From assembly GCA_040904745.1 (NCBI GenBank), contig JBBDSW010000082.1, positions 1 to 6,955 of the forward strand: DNA of 6,955 nucleotides. The letters are read 5' to 3'. The position numbers and the translations under genes are program-made. Shown piece after piece: positions 1-5,640 of this stretch (its first letter is position 1; every line of letters starts with the position of its first letter). The stretch is from T1Sed10-7 sp040904745. GTDB lineage: Bacteria > Actinomycetota > Nitriliruptoria > Nitriliruptorales > Nitriliruptoraceae. Below the pieces are notes generated by a model. It was given only the letters and a program-made list of their open reading frames with translations, ran no database searches and was not told where the DNA came from.

Positions 1-33
1 AGCCAGGCTAACCGTCCAGACCTTATCGCAACG

Positions 34-441
34 TTATGTGTTACCAGCTTCTAAGAGCTCATCATCGTCCGAGACGGAGACGTGTTGGACCAGGGCTGCA
101 GCATGCTGGTGGTTCGGCGCCCGGTGCAGTCGGTCGTCCCAGGCGTCGGCGTAGTCGCGCAGCGCGGCTACGAAGTCGCGCAGCGCCTCGTCCAGGGTCA
201 TCCCGTCTGCCGCGACCGGGTGTCCGGGGAGCAGCACCGTCCAGCCGTCGTCCTCCGCGATGATCTCGGGAGCCGGCACCGCGCGACGCAGCACGTCACG
301 CAGCAGCGGGGCAGGAAGCAGGGCGAAGTTCTGGTCGCCACGGTGGAACACGACGGGGCGACGGTCCGCGGCCGCGTTCAACGACGCTGCCCACGAACCG
401 CGCACCGCGGTCGCGGTCGGATCCTTGGCTGCGTCCACCAT
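34..441 (-). CDS. Phd/HicB-like antitoxin of a type II toxin-antitoxin system
   Basis: This 135-residue protein looks like an actinobacterial prevent-host-death-type antitoxin, which would bind its own promoter and neutralise a partner toxin. Residues 10 to 50 resemble the Phd/YefM DNA-binding fold: a short helix around RGSWAASLNAAADRR, then a strand pair VVFHRG and FALLPAPLL. Residues 58 to 100 resemble a HicB-like strand-strand-helix (GWTVLLPG, then TLDEALRDFVAALRDYAD). The last 10 residues are acidic. The ATG at 439-441 is used here. GTG codons lie in frame just before it (442-444) and just after it (436-438), and the GAAGGAG ribosome site ending near 444 is best spaced for the later GTG, so the exact start is uncertain by a few codons. 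No toxin gene starts within the 33 bases downstream, so the partner would be off the window, or lost. The role is inferred from fold resemblance and the operator-like promoter. Confidence 0.72.
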   Translation of the reverse strand: MVDAAKDPTATAVRGSWAASLNAAADRRPVVFHRGDQNFALLPAPLLRDVLRRAVPAPEIIAEDDGWTVLLPGHPVAADGMTLDEALRDFVAALRDYADAWDDRLHRAPNHQHAAALVQHVSVSDDDELLEAGNT

Positions 442-464
442 CACTCCTTCGACCGCCCCTCCGG

Positions 465-492
465 ATGTACGTTATGTACATACTGTACGTAC
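465..492. promoter_or_regulatory. Iterated GTAC operator, probable antitoxin binding site
   Basis: GTAC occurs at 467-470, 476-479, 485-488 and 489-492. The first three are exactly 9 nt apart, giving three near-identical 9-mers (atGTACgtt, atGTACata, ctGTACgta), each self-complementary at its core. The array overlaps the -10 element and predicted start point of the antitoxin promoter, where type II antitoxins typically bind to repress their own operon. The repeats are seen directly; the binding role is inferred. Confidence 0.5.
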
Positions 493-509
493 CCACTCCG
501 TGAAGGCAA
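482..509 (-). promoter_or_regulatory. Promoter of the antitoxin gene
   Basis: On the minus strand, TTGCCT (504-509) is followed after 16 nt by TACAGT (482-487). These fit the -35 and TAnnnT -10 elements of a housekeeping sigma factor. Transcription would start near 475, about 35 nt ahead of the antitoxin start. The GTAC repeats described separately cover the -10 and the expected start point. Confidence 0.5.
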
Positions 510-658
510 CCTGCGCGGGACCCAGAGCGCACCAACACGCCCGTGTCCTCCAGTCGGTGGCGGCGGCGATCGAAGATCGACCTCGCCAGGTGTGATCTTC
601 AGTTGGTTGAAGAATCCACGCTCGATCGCCTTGGTATCTCGCGTTCCGCACTTCTCGG
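493..658. other. Non-coding stretch between antitoxin promoter and DUF6788-like relic
   Basis: I recognise no gene here. Apart from the antitoxin -35 element and the hairpin at 572-600, the sequence shows no coding frame with family resemblance. It lies just beyond the 3' end of the relic, where a transposase gene might once have stood, but I can trace no transposase residues. Confidence 0.4.
572..600. repeat. Imperfect inverted repeat (11-bp stem)
   Basis: GAAGATC (572-578) pairs with GATCTTC (594-600), and inside it ACCT (580-583) pairs with AGGT (588-591) around the loop cgcc. The stem is interrupted only by a 1-nt versus 2-nt internal loop. There is no T-run on either side, so it is not a classic intrinsic terminator. 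It could be a weak bidirectional terminator or a remnant of a mobile element. Confidence 0.45.
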
Positions 659-895
659 TCAGCTTTCGGCCCCCCACCCTTCGGTGGTGATGATCGCGTC
701 GATGGAGACGGTGTGGAGCTGTTCGGTGAGGTCGCGTAGCTGGCGGTTGTTGTCGAACCAGGGCTGGTAGCGGTCGAGCTGGTCGCGGGTGAGCTGGCGG
801 GTGACGGTCTTGGCGTCCTCGGTGCGGGTCCACTGGATGTAGGGGCCGTGACGCTGGTCGATGGCGTCACGGCACCGGCGCGCGCACGGTCCGCG
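659..895 (-). pseudogene. Truncated DUF6788-like protein, mobile-element relic
   Basis: An open minus-strand frame with no usable start codon encodes about 78 residues before a TGA at 659-661. It begins with a cysteine cluster (GPCARRCRDA), followed by RHGPYIQWTRTEDAKTVTR and then DRYQPWFDNNRQLRDL. From memory this matches the pattern of the short DUF6788 proteins: a Cys-rich motif, HGPY, an aromatic-rich W-T segment, K-T-V-T-R, and a PWFDN helix. Such proteins are often encoded next to transposases in actinobacteria. The frame is clean of stops, but the N-terminal part that should precede the cysteines is missing, because the reading frame runs straight into the MaoC gene on the other strand. 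I infer a fragment left by an insertion or deletion event. The family name rests on recall and has not been checked by search. Confidence 0.55.
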
Positions 896-930
896 AGACG
901 TAGGCTCATCGGCAGCGCGCGGGGTGGAAC

Positions 931-1359
931 GTGGGTGCAGCGAAGCCGACGGTGCAGCCGGGGGACACGGCGACGCGCTCGCGCATGGTGACGAGCCGGG
1001 ACATCGAGCGGTTCACCGAGCTGTCGGGTGATCGCAACCCGATCCACTACGACGAGCAGCTTGCGGCCCAGACCCGCTTCGGAGGCATCGTCGTCCAGGG
1101 TGGCGTCACGACCGCGATCCTCAACGCGGTCGTGGCCGAGGACCTGCCTGGGCCCGGCAGCGTGTTCCTCCAACTCGATCTGCGATTCCTCGCTCCGGTC
1201 CGTCCAGGCGACACCATCACGGGCACGGTCGAGGTCACTTCGGTCCGCGAGGACAAGCCCATCACGGAGCTCGACGTCCGGGTGACACGGGACGACGGCA
1301 CGGTGGCGGTCGAGGGGCATGCGACCTGTTACACCGTCCCCCTGCCTCGGGTTCCGTGA
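931..1359 (+). CDS. MaoC-like hotdog-fold hydratase/dehydratase
   Basis: This 142-residue single-hotdog protein belongs to the MaoC / (R)-specific enoyl-CoA hydratase group, which adds water across trans-2-enoyl-CoA (or a similar thioester) in fatty-acid or polyketide-like metabolism in the cytoplasm. The hydratase motif is intact: FTELSGDRNPIHYDEQ at residues 28-43, with the expected catalytic Asp34 and His39, then RFGGIVVQGG at 49-58. The strands LDLRFLAPVRPGDTITGTVEV (83-103) complete the fold. The length is normal for a one-domain member. GTG at 931 is the first start after an in-frame TAG at 901, and only a weak GGTGGA ribosome site precedes it; GTG at 952 is an alternative. It is the only plus-strand gene, stands alone, and converges with the MerR gene 57 nt away. 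The substrate cannot be told from the sequence. Confidence 0.88.
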   Translation: MGAAKPTVQPGDTATRSRMVTSRDIERFTELSGDRNPIHYDEQLAAQTRFGGIVVQGGVTTAILNAVVAEDLPGPGSVFLQLDLRFLAPVRPGDTITGTVEVTSVREDKPITELDVRVTRDDGTVAVEGHATCYTVPLPRVP

Positions 1360-1401
1360 GCGACGTCGATAGGACCTCCGCAGGACGACCCAAGGGACCT
1401 T

Positions 1402-1422
1402 AGCTGCCGGACCCGGTCAGCT
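1402..1422. terminator. Weak hairpin between convergent genes
   Basis: AGCTGCC (1402-1408) pairs with GG(T)CAGCT (1415-1422) with one bulged T and a 6-nt loop. It lies between the MaoC stop and the MerR stop, overlapping the latter, a position suited to a bidirectional terminator. There is no T-tract, so the call is tentative. Confidence 0.25.
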
Positions 1423-1944
1423 CGAGAGCGCGGTGTCCCCGCTCCCGGTCGGTGGTGCCACCCGGTCCTTGGCCTGGACCCGCTCGCTGGGGAACGCGGT
1501 GACCTCGCCGCGGAGCTCCTCGACGACCGGGTCGAGCGCGAGGGCGAAGACCCCCTGCCCCCGACGCAGCAGGTCGAGCAGTTGCGCGTCGTCATCGAGC
1601 GCGTAGACCGTCGTGCCGTCGGAGATCAGCGTCGTCTCCGCCAGCGAGCTGCCACTGCTGCGCAGCTGCTCGACCGCCAACCGGACCTTCTGGAGGGACA
1701 CCCCCGTGTCCAACAGCCGCTTGACGACCTTCAGGCGGATGATGTCGTCGAAGGAGTACAGGCGCTGGGTGCCCGAGCCCTCCGCCTTGCGGAAGGTCGG
1801 CTCCACCAGCTCGGTGCGGTCCCAGTAGTCGAGCTGCCGGTAGCTGATGCCCACGATCTTGCAGACCGTCGGGCCCCGGAAGCCCTCCTGCTCGTCGCCG
1901 ACGTCGAGCCGGAGCTGTCCCGGGTCGTACGGGGAGTGGGCCAT
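1417..1944 (-). CDS. MerR-family transcriptional regulator, Rv1830-like
   Basis: This 175-residue cytoplasmic DNA-binding protein resembles the mycobacterial Rv1830 type. The MerR winged helix-turn-helix covers residues 20 to 90: GPTVCKIVGISYRQLDYWDR (24-43) is the helix-turn-helix. GTQRLYSFDDIIRLKVVKRL (58-77) holds the wing Arg/Tyr residues and the second helix pair, and GVSLQKVRLAVEQL leads into the dimerisation helix. The C-terminal part (about 101-146, ISDGTTVYALDDDAQLLDLL) is the short conserved domain of this subfamily; no metal-binding cysteine cluster is seen. ATG at 1942-1944 is chosen because AGGAG stands 7 nt upstream; a further 62 codons stay open upstream but do not look like protein. 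It ends the syntenic block after the nuclease gene, but a 540-nt gap with its own candidate promoter and structured leader suggests separate expression. Target genes are unknown. Confidence 0.88.
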   Translation of the reverse strand: MAHSPYDPGQLRLDVGDEQEGFRGPTVCKIVGISYRQLDYWDRTELVEPTFRKAEGSGTQRLYSFDDIIRLKVVKRLLDTGVSLQKVRLAVEQLRSSGSSLAETTLISDGTTVYALDDDAQLLDLLRRGQGVFALALDPVVEELRGEVTAFPSERVQAKDRVAPPTGSGDTALSS

Positions 1945-1997
1945 GGTCTCGCTCCTGAGCGGTGGTCTGCCTCTTCGGTGCGCCGGTCGGTGGGGCG

Positions 1998-2076
1998 GGT
2001 GGAGCGGGGAAGCGCATCTACCTCCACCCAGCACCTGGCTCCAGCGGTGGAGCGATCCGTGCCGGCAAGCTCCACC
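1998..2076 (-). promoter_or_regulatory. Candidate structured leader of the MerR gene with alternative hairpins
   Basis: GGTGGAGC occurs at 1998-2005 and 2046-2053. Its complement occurs in full at 2069-2076 (GCTCCACC) and in part at 2022-2028 (CTCCACC) and 2038-2043 (GCTCCA). The copy at 2046-2053 can pair with 2069-2076 (8 bp, 15-nt loop, extendable by CCA/TGG), or with 2038-2043 (6 bp, 4-nt loop), or with 2022-2028, and these options exclude one another. The elements sit 54 to 132 nt ahead of the MerR start codon, downstream of the candidate promoter. Mutually exclusive stems are typical of attenuators and RNA switches, but no known riboswitch class is recognised and GC-rich sequence gives chance pairings. 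Confidence 0.35.
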
Positions 2077-2167
2077 TGGACCCCGAGGGGAAGCACACGG
2101 GTGGAACTCCTCGCCTGAACCTACGCCCATGTCAGCTGGAGCGTCAACGGCGGATCGAGGGTCCTGT

Positions 2168-2185
2168 CCTATATCAACCTAAGGT
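2168..2185 (-). promoter_or_regulatory. Candidate promoter/operator of the MerR gene
   Basis: An unusually AT-rich island holds the dyad ACCT-A-AGGT (2177-2185) next to TATAGG (2168-2173, minus strand), a possible -10 element. No good -35 is visible, which would fit a MerR-type activated promoter with a dyad in the spacer. A transcript starting here would have a leader of roughly 215 nt before the MerR start codon. The dyad is seen; its use by this MerR protein or by FtsR is inference. Confidence 0.35.
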
Positions 2186-2484
2186 AGAGCGTGAGATCGA
2201 TCGCCTACCTGTGCCGCCATCCCCGGTGCGAGATGGCATGGGAAGACGCAGAACAGCTCCTCAGCAAGCACGTTGATCACCCTGCGTGACCGTCGGGGCC
2301 CGGTCGCGTCCGGTTCACCGAACGCGCGGATACGCTCCGTGAGCCGCTCGGGATGCGCGCGGACCGCCCATGCTGGGAGCACGAGCGAGGGCCCGGACGC
2401 AGGAACGACCAGGACAGCGAGCCCACGCCGCGCACGAACGGACGACCGACCCTGACGAGCGGGCGGATCGCACCGGCGGGCCGG

Positions 2485-3000
2485 CTACTGCTCCTTGAAG
2501 TCCTCCGGGGTGACCTCGTCGAGGAAGGCCCGGAACTGCCGGACCTCCTCCTCGTCATCGCCACCGCCGCTGGAGGATGATCCCCCGTCCTCGTCGTCCT
2601 CGATCTCGAGGCCGGCTTCCTCGAGCACCTTCTCGGCGGAGAGGATCGGGATCTCACCGAGACGGGAAGCGAGCGCGATGGCGTCCGAAGGCCGCGCGGA
2701 GACCGTGTGCGGCTGCCCGCCCTGGACCAGCTTGAGCTCGGCGTAGAACGTGCCGTCCTGCAGGTGCGTGACGTGGACGGCGACCAGTTCGACCTCGAGT
2801 TCCTGGAGCACGTCCACGAACAGATCGTGGGTCAGCGGGCGGGGCGTGTCCACGCCCTGCAGCGCGAACGCGATCGCCGTCGCCTCCACCGCCCCGATCC
2901 AGATCGGCAGGTAGCGCGTACCGTCCCGCTCCTTGAGCAGCACGATCGGCTGGTTGGCAGGGAGCTCGACGCGGACGCCGACCAGCTCCATCTCGATCAC
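2485..3000 (-). CDS. Bifunctional nuclease family protein (DUF151, Rv1829-like)
   Basis: This 171-residue cytoplasmic protein belongs to the bifunctional nuclease (BFN/DUF151) family, named from plant members with DNase and RNase activity; the bacterial role is poorly defined. Family signatures are clear: LPIWIGAVEATAIAFALQG at 31-49, PRPLTHDLFVDVL at 53-65, and SARPSDAIALASRLGEIPI at 101-119. The core ends near residue 132. A low-complexity linker follows (acidic EIEDDEDGG, a Ser/Gly run, then DDEEE, 132-152), and then a short conserved-looking tail (VRQFRAFLDEVTPEDFKEQ), as in other actinobacterial members. GTG at 2998-3000 is chosen because AGGAG lies 7 nt upstream (3008-3012); Met4 is a poorer alternative. 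It follows the carboxypeptidase gene by 48 nt and is probably co-transcribed with it. In mycobacteria it directly follows the FtsR homologue. Confidence 0.92.
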   Translation of the reverse strand: MIEMELVGVRVELPANQPIVLLKERDGTRYLPIWIGAVEATAIAFALQGVDTPRPLTHDLFVDVLQELEVELVAVHVTHLQDGTFYAELKLVQGGQPHTVSARPSDAIALASRLGEIPILSAEKVLEEAGLEIEDDEDGGSSSSGGGDDEEEVRQFRAFLDEVTPEDFKEQ

Positions 3001-3048
3001 GTCGTCGCTCCTGGGTGCGCGCCTGCGCTCCGGTTGGGCTCCCCGAGG

Positions 3049-4257
3049 CTAGCTACCGAACGACTCCTCGGCAGCCCGGGCACGCAGAGCCGCATAGACC
3101 CCGTCGACCGCCGCCCGCCCGAGCGTGGCCTCGGCGCCCGCATCGGGGGACGGCTCGGCGCGGTCGTCCACGACACCGGGCAGTTCCCCGAGCTGCTCAC
3201 CGTCGACGAGCACCGGCACGCGCACATCGTCCTCCGGGGGCCGGGCGCCGATCGGCAGCTGGAGCGCGGAGCTGCTGCCCTCCGGGATGACGATCTCGAC
3301 CTCGTCGACGAGGACGGCGGTGCTCCCGCCGGCCAGGCGGAAGTCGAGCTTCGCCGAGAGCCTGCGGACCTCGAAACGCTCGAACCCGTGGTCGAGCAGG
3401 AGCTCGGCCTCCTCGAAGCGCGCGGGGTCCTCCCCCGCGTCCAGGACGACCGCGACCAACTCCCGCCCCTCGCGCTCGGCGCTGCCGATCAGCGAGTTCC
3501 CCGCGGCCTCGGTGAACCCCGTCTTCACCCCGGTCGCACCGGCGTAGCGCTCGATCAGCTCGTTACGCGTCAGCAGCGCCCCTTCGCCGGGGAGGCTGAC
3601 GATGTCACGACCGAGGACCGGCCGCAGCTCGTCGTGGGCGAGCCCGGCCCGGGCCAGCACGGCCAGATCACGGGCGGAGAGGAGGTTCGCGTCATCGAGG
3701 CCGGACACGCTGACGAGCTCGAGTCCCTCGATCCCGAGCGTGGCCGCATCCTCCTCCATCAGTTCCAGGAACGCCTCCCGGCTGCCGGCAACGTGTACCG
3801 CCAACGCCTCGGCCGCCTCGTTCCCGGACCGGACGATCAGGGCGTTGACCAGATCGGCCACCGTCCAGGTGTCACCGGGGCTCAGGCCCACGCCGGAGCC
3901 GGGGACACCGGTGACCTCCTCGCCGACGGTCACCTCCTCGTCCATGGCGACCCGCTCGACGGCGGTCAGTGCGGTGAGCACCTTGATGGTCGAGGCGACC
4001 GGTCGGCGCTCATCGGCAGCCCGCTCGGCCAGGACCTGTCCGCTGTCGGCGTCCACCAGCACGTAGGCCGTGGACCCGAGCCCCGCGGGCTCCGGCCAGG
4101 CGTCCGGTGCGGCTGCGACGGTGGGCTCCGGCGGGGCCTCGAGCGCAGCGGCCGAGGTCGCGGGAACGAGCGCCGGCGCCGAGAGCGCCACGGCCGCGGC
4201 CAGGGAGGCAGCCAGGCCCCGGCGGCCGTCCGGTCCCCTCATGCGGCGGCTGCTCAT
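3049..4257 (-). CDS. Exported D-alanyl-D-alanine carboxypeptidase (peptidase S11, class C PBP)
   Basis: This 402-residue penicillin-binding protein would remove the terminal D-Ala from peptidoglycan pentapeptides outside the membrane, limiting cross-linking. All three active-site motifs are present in the expected order and spacing: S-T-I-K with nucleophile Ser89 and Lys92, SGN at 144-146, and KTG at 245-247. Residues 1-14 are Arg-rich and 15-38 form a hydrophobic, Ala-rich signal segment with likely cleavage near ATSAAA. Residues 295-370 match the position of the C-terminal beta domain of S11 enzymes. The C terminus (VYAALRARAAEESFGS) has no transmembrane helix or obvious membrane anchor, so the mature protein may be released or held loosely. 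The ATG at 4255-4257 overlaps the ftsR stop codon (ATGA), which points to translational coupling; Met6 is an alternative start. Its place between ftsR and the nuclease gene is not found in mycobacteria. Confidence 0.94.
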   Translation of the reverse strand: MSSRRMRGPDGRRGLAASLAAAVALSAPALVPATSAAALEAPPEPTVAAAPDAWPEPAGLGSTAYVLVDADSGQVLAERAADERRPVASTIKVLTALTAVERVAMDEEVTVGEEVTGVPGSGVGLSPGDTWTVADLVNALIVRSGNEAAEALAVHVAGSREAFLELMEEDAATLGIEGLELVSVSGLDDANLLSARDLAVLARAGLAHDELRPVLGRDIVSLPGEGALLTRNELIERYAGATGVKTGFTEAAGNSLIGSAEREGRELVAVVLDAGEDPARFEEAELLLDHGFERFEVRRLSAKLDFRLAGGSTAVLVDEVEIVIPEGSSSALQLPIGARPPEDDVRVPVLVDGEQLGELPGVVDDRAEPSPDAGAEATLGRAAVDGVYAALRARAAEESFGS

Positions 4258-5003
4258 CGCGTCCGCAGCATCGCCCGCAGGCGCTGCACGAGCAGGGTGC
4301 GGTGCAGCGATGCCCCGGCCCGCACGAGCAGATCCGCCTGCTCGCCCGCCGCGCGCCGGCTGTCGGGGTTGCGCTGACGCAGCAGCGGGGCCACCAGCTG
4401 CTCCGCGAGGGCCAGCTCCCGTTCCGCGAACTGGCGGTACATGCGCAGGTGACGGACCTCGAGCCCGCCGCCCAACAGCTCCGCCGCCAGCTTCGCCACC
4501 TGGAGGTCCTCGCCGTCGTACGGAGCGGTCCCGAGCAACCCGTGGTCGACCAGCGATTCGAGATCGGCGTCGCCGAGCCCGGCGGCCTCCGTCAGCTCGG
4601 CCGCGTCGAGGTGGACGTCGGTCGGGGCCGGGTCGAGCGGCGAGGGCGCGACGACCATCCGCTCACCGGTCGACGGTGCGTGCTGATCGCTCGGAGACGC
4701 CACCCCGTCACGCTGGGCGGGCGGCGTGGCCGCGGCGTCGGCTGGATCCTCGACGGGCAGACCGGCGTCGATCCGGTCGAGCTCCGAGCGGATCACCTTC
4801 AGCGGCAGGTACCGGTCACGCTGAGCGCGCAGCACGTAACGCAGACGGTCGACGTCCGCGGGCGTGAACTTGCGATAGCCGGACTCGGTGCGGTCCGGGT
4901 AGATCAGCCCCTCCGACTCCAGGAAGCGGATCTTCGAGATCGTGACGTCCTCGAACTCGTCCCGGAGCTGGTTGAGCACCTCCCCGATGGTGTGACTGGT
5001 CAC
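4254..5003 (-). CDS. ftsR: MerR-family regulator FtsR (Rv1828-like)
   Basis: This 249-residue DNA-binding protein matches the FtsR/Rv1828 family, whose corynebacterial member activates ftsZ and so affects cell division. The N-terminal MerR domain is textbook: TIGEVLNQLRDEFEDVTISK (5-24) is the helix-turn-helix, then IRFLESEGLIYPDRTESGYR (25-44) and KFTPADVDRLRYVLRAQRD, ending in YLPLKVIRSELDRID before the linker. Residues 80-130 are a Pro/Ala-rich linker, longer than usual by eye. Residues 131-157 (LDAAELTEAAGLGDADLESL) form a second helix-turn-helix-like element typical of this family, and 165-245 are helical. GTG at 5001-5003 overlaps the stop of the FHA gene (GTGA), so translation is probably coupled; no strong ribosome site is seen. 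It also overlaps the carboxypeptidase start by 4 nt. Confidence 0.93.
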   Translation of the reverse strand: MTSHTIGEVLNQLRDEFEDVTISKIRFLESEGLIYPDRTESGYRKFTPADVDRLRYVLRAQRDRYLPLKVIRSELDRIDAGLPVEDPADAAATPPAQRDGVASPSDQHAPSTGERMVVAPSPLDPAPTDVHLDAAELTEAAGLGDADLESLVDHGLLGTAPYDGEDLQVAKLAAELLGGGLEVRHLRMYRQFAERELALAEQLVAPLLRQRNPDSRRAAGEQADLLVRAGASLHRTLLVQRLRAMLRTR

Positions 5004-5494
5004 GACAGGTCCCCGAGCGTGAGCCCCGGGTCCCCGACGAACAGGACCTTGAAGCGGCCGATCTGCAGCTCATCCCCCGTGGCGAGCTCGCGGCGGTCCA
5101 CCCGGTCGCCGTTGACGTAGGTCCCGTTGAGGCTGCCGTTGTCCTCGACGACCATCTGCTTCTCTTCGCGGCTCACGATCGCATGGCGACGTGACACCGT
5201 CACGTCATCGAGGAAGATGTCGGACTCCGGATGCCGGCCGATGCTGGTGCGTTCGCGGTCCAGCAGGAAACGCGACCCAGCGTTGGGTCCACGGACCACG
5301 ACCAGCATGCCGGTCCCGGGCTCGAGTTGCGGGAGATCGTCGACGTCGTGCTCCGGATCGAACGCCCCGACCTCGAGCGAGGAGGTCGTGGTGTCCGAGC
5401 CCTCCGCAACGGTCGATTCGGCTACCGGCGCGCCGCAGGACGGGCAGAAGTTCGCGCCCTCGGGAACCTGCTCGCCACACTGGCTACAGAACAT
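5000..5494 (-). CDS. GarA-like FHA-domain protein with N-terminal zinc ribbon
   Basis: This 164-residue cytoplasmic protein holds a forkhead-associated domain that binds phosphothreonine. By position and fold it corresponds to GarA/OdhI, which mycobacteria and corynebacteria use to inhibit 2-oxoglutarate metabolism unless phosphorylated by Ser/Thr kinases. The FHA domain spans about 62-155, with SIGRHPESDIFLDD (84-97), SRRHA (101-105) and NGSLNGTYVNG (119-129) carrying the ligand-binding Arg, Ser, His and Asn positions. Unlike GarA, it starts with a zinc ribbon, FCSQCG (Cys3, Cys6) and FCPSCG (Cys17, Cys20). Thr35-37 in SDTTTSSL lie where GarA has its phosphorylated ETTS motif, but the match is loose. 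ATG at 5492-5494 is chosen over an open frame nine codons longer because GGGGAGGAGG lies just upstream. The stop overlaps the ftsR start. Confidence 0.92.
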   Translation of the reverse strand: MFCSQCGEQVPEGANFCPSCGAPVAESTVAEGSDTTTSSLEVGAFDPEHDVDDLPQLEPGTGMLVVVRGPNAGSRFLLDRERTSIGRHPESDIFLDDVTVSRRHAIVSREEKQMVVEDNGSLNGTYVNGDRVDRRELATGDELQIGRFKVLFVGDPGLTLGDLS

Positions 5495-5573
5495 CCGGCC
5501 TCCTCCCCTGTGGCCGGGCACCGGGCCCGGTCACGACGCTCGAGGCTCGACCTCCCGTGGACGTCGAGGTGAT

Positions 5574-5599
5574 AGCCGACGGACGCACGTGCGTCGGCT
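5574..5599. repeat. Inverted repeat in the gcvH to FHA gene gap
   Basis: AGCCGACG (5574-5581) pairs perfectly with CGTCGGCT (5592-5599) around a 10-nt interior that contains the palindrome CACGTG. The interior can instead form the 14-nt palindrome GACGCACGTGCGTC (5582-5595). It lies 42 nt past the gcvH stop and about 80 nt before the FHA start. It may be a terminator without a T-tract, an attenuator between the genes, or a protein-binding dyad. Confidence 0.4.
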
Positions 5600-5640
5600 C
5601 CGTGAGGGTAGACGAGCAACGCCATCCGCCGCAGGGTCGG

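Larger units (their letters stand above)
1945..2484. other. 540-nt intergenic region between bifunctional nuclease and MerR genes
   Basis: No reading frame here resembles a protein; the short frames present are arginine/proline-rich and lack ribosome sites. The MerR-proximal part holds the MerR ribosome site and a family of complementary 8-mers (1998-2076). The middle holds an AT-richer island with a dyad (2165-2190). The part nearest the nuclease stop (2280-2484) shows only a small GACCG/CGGTC stem (2288-2305), with no convincing terminator. Confidence 0.6.

Noticed and set aside
441..1320. Long minus-strand frames across the relic and the MaoC gene
   Set aside because: They are antisense to MaoC and out of frame with the DUF6788-like residues; only the 659-895 frame shows family resemblance.
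1945..2130. N-terminal extension of the MerR protein by 62 residues
   Set aside because: The extra residues are low-complexity, and a well-spaced AGGAG precedes the ATG at 1944.
2707..4377. A 556-codon plus-strand open frame
   Set aside because: It is the antisense of the carboxypeptidase and nuclease genes, whose motifs are unmistakable. Its translation is Arg/Gly/Asp-rich with no recognisable fold, as expected in GC-rich DNA.
4107..5120. A 337-codon plus-strand open frame
   Set aside because: It lies opposite ftsR and the FHA gene and shows only low-complexity composition.
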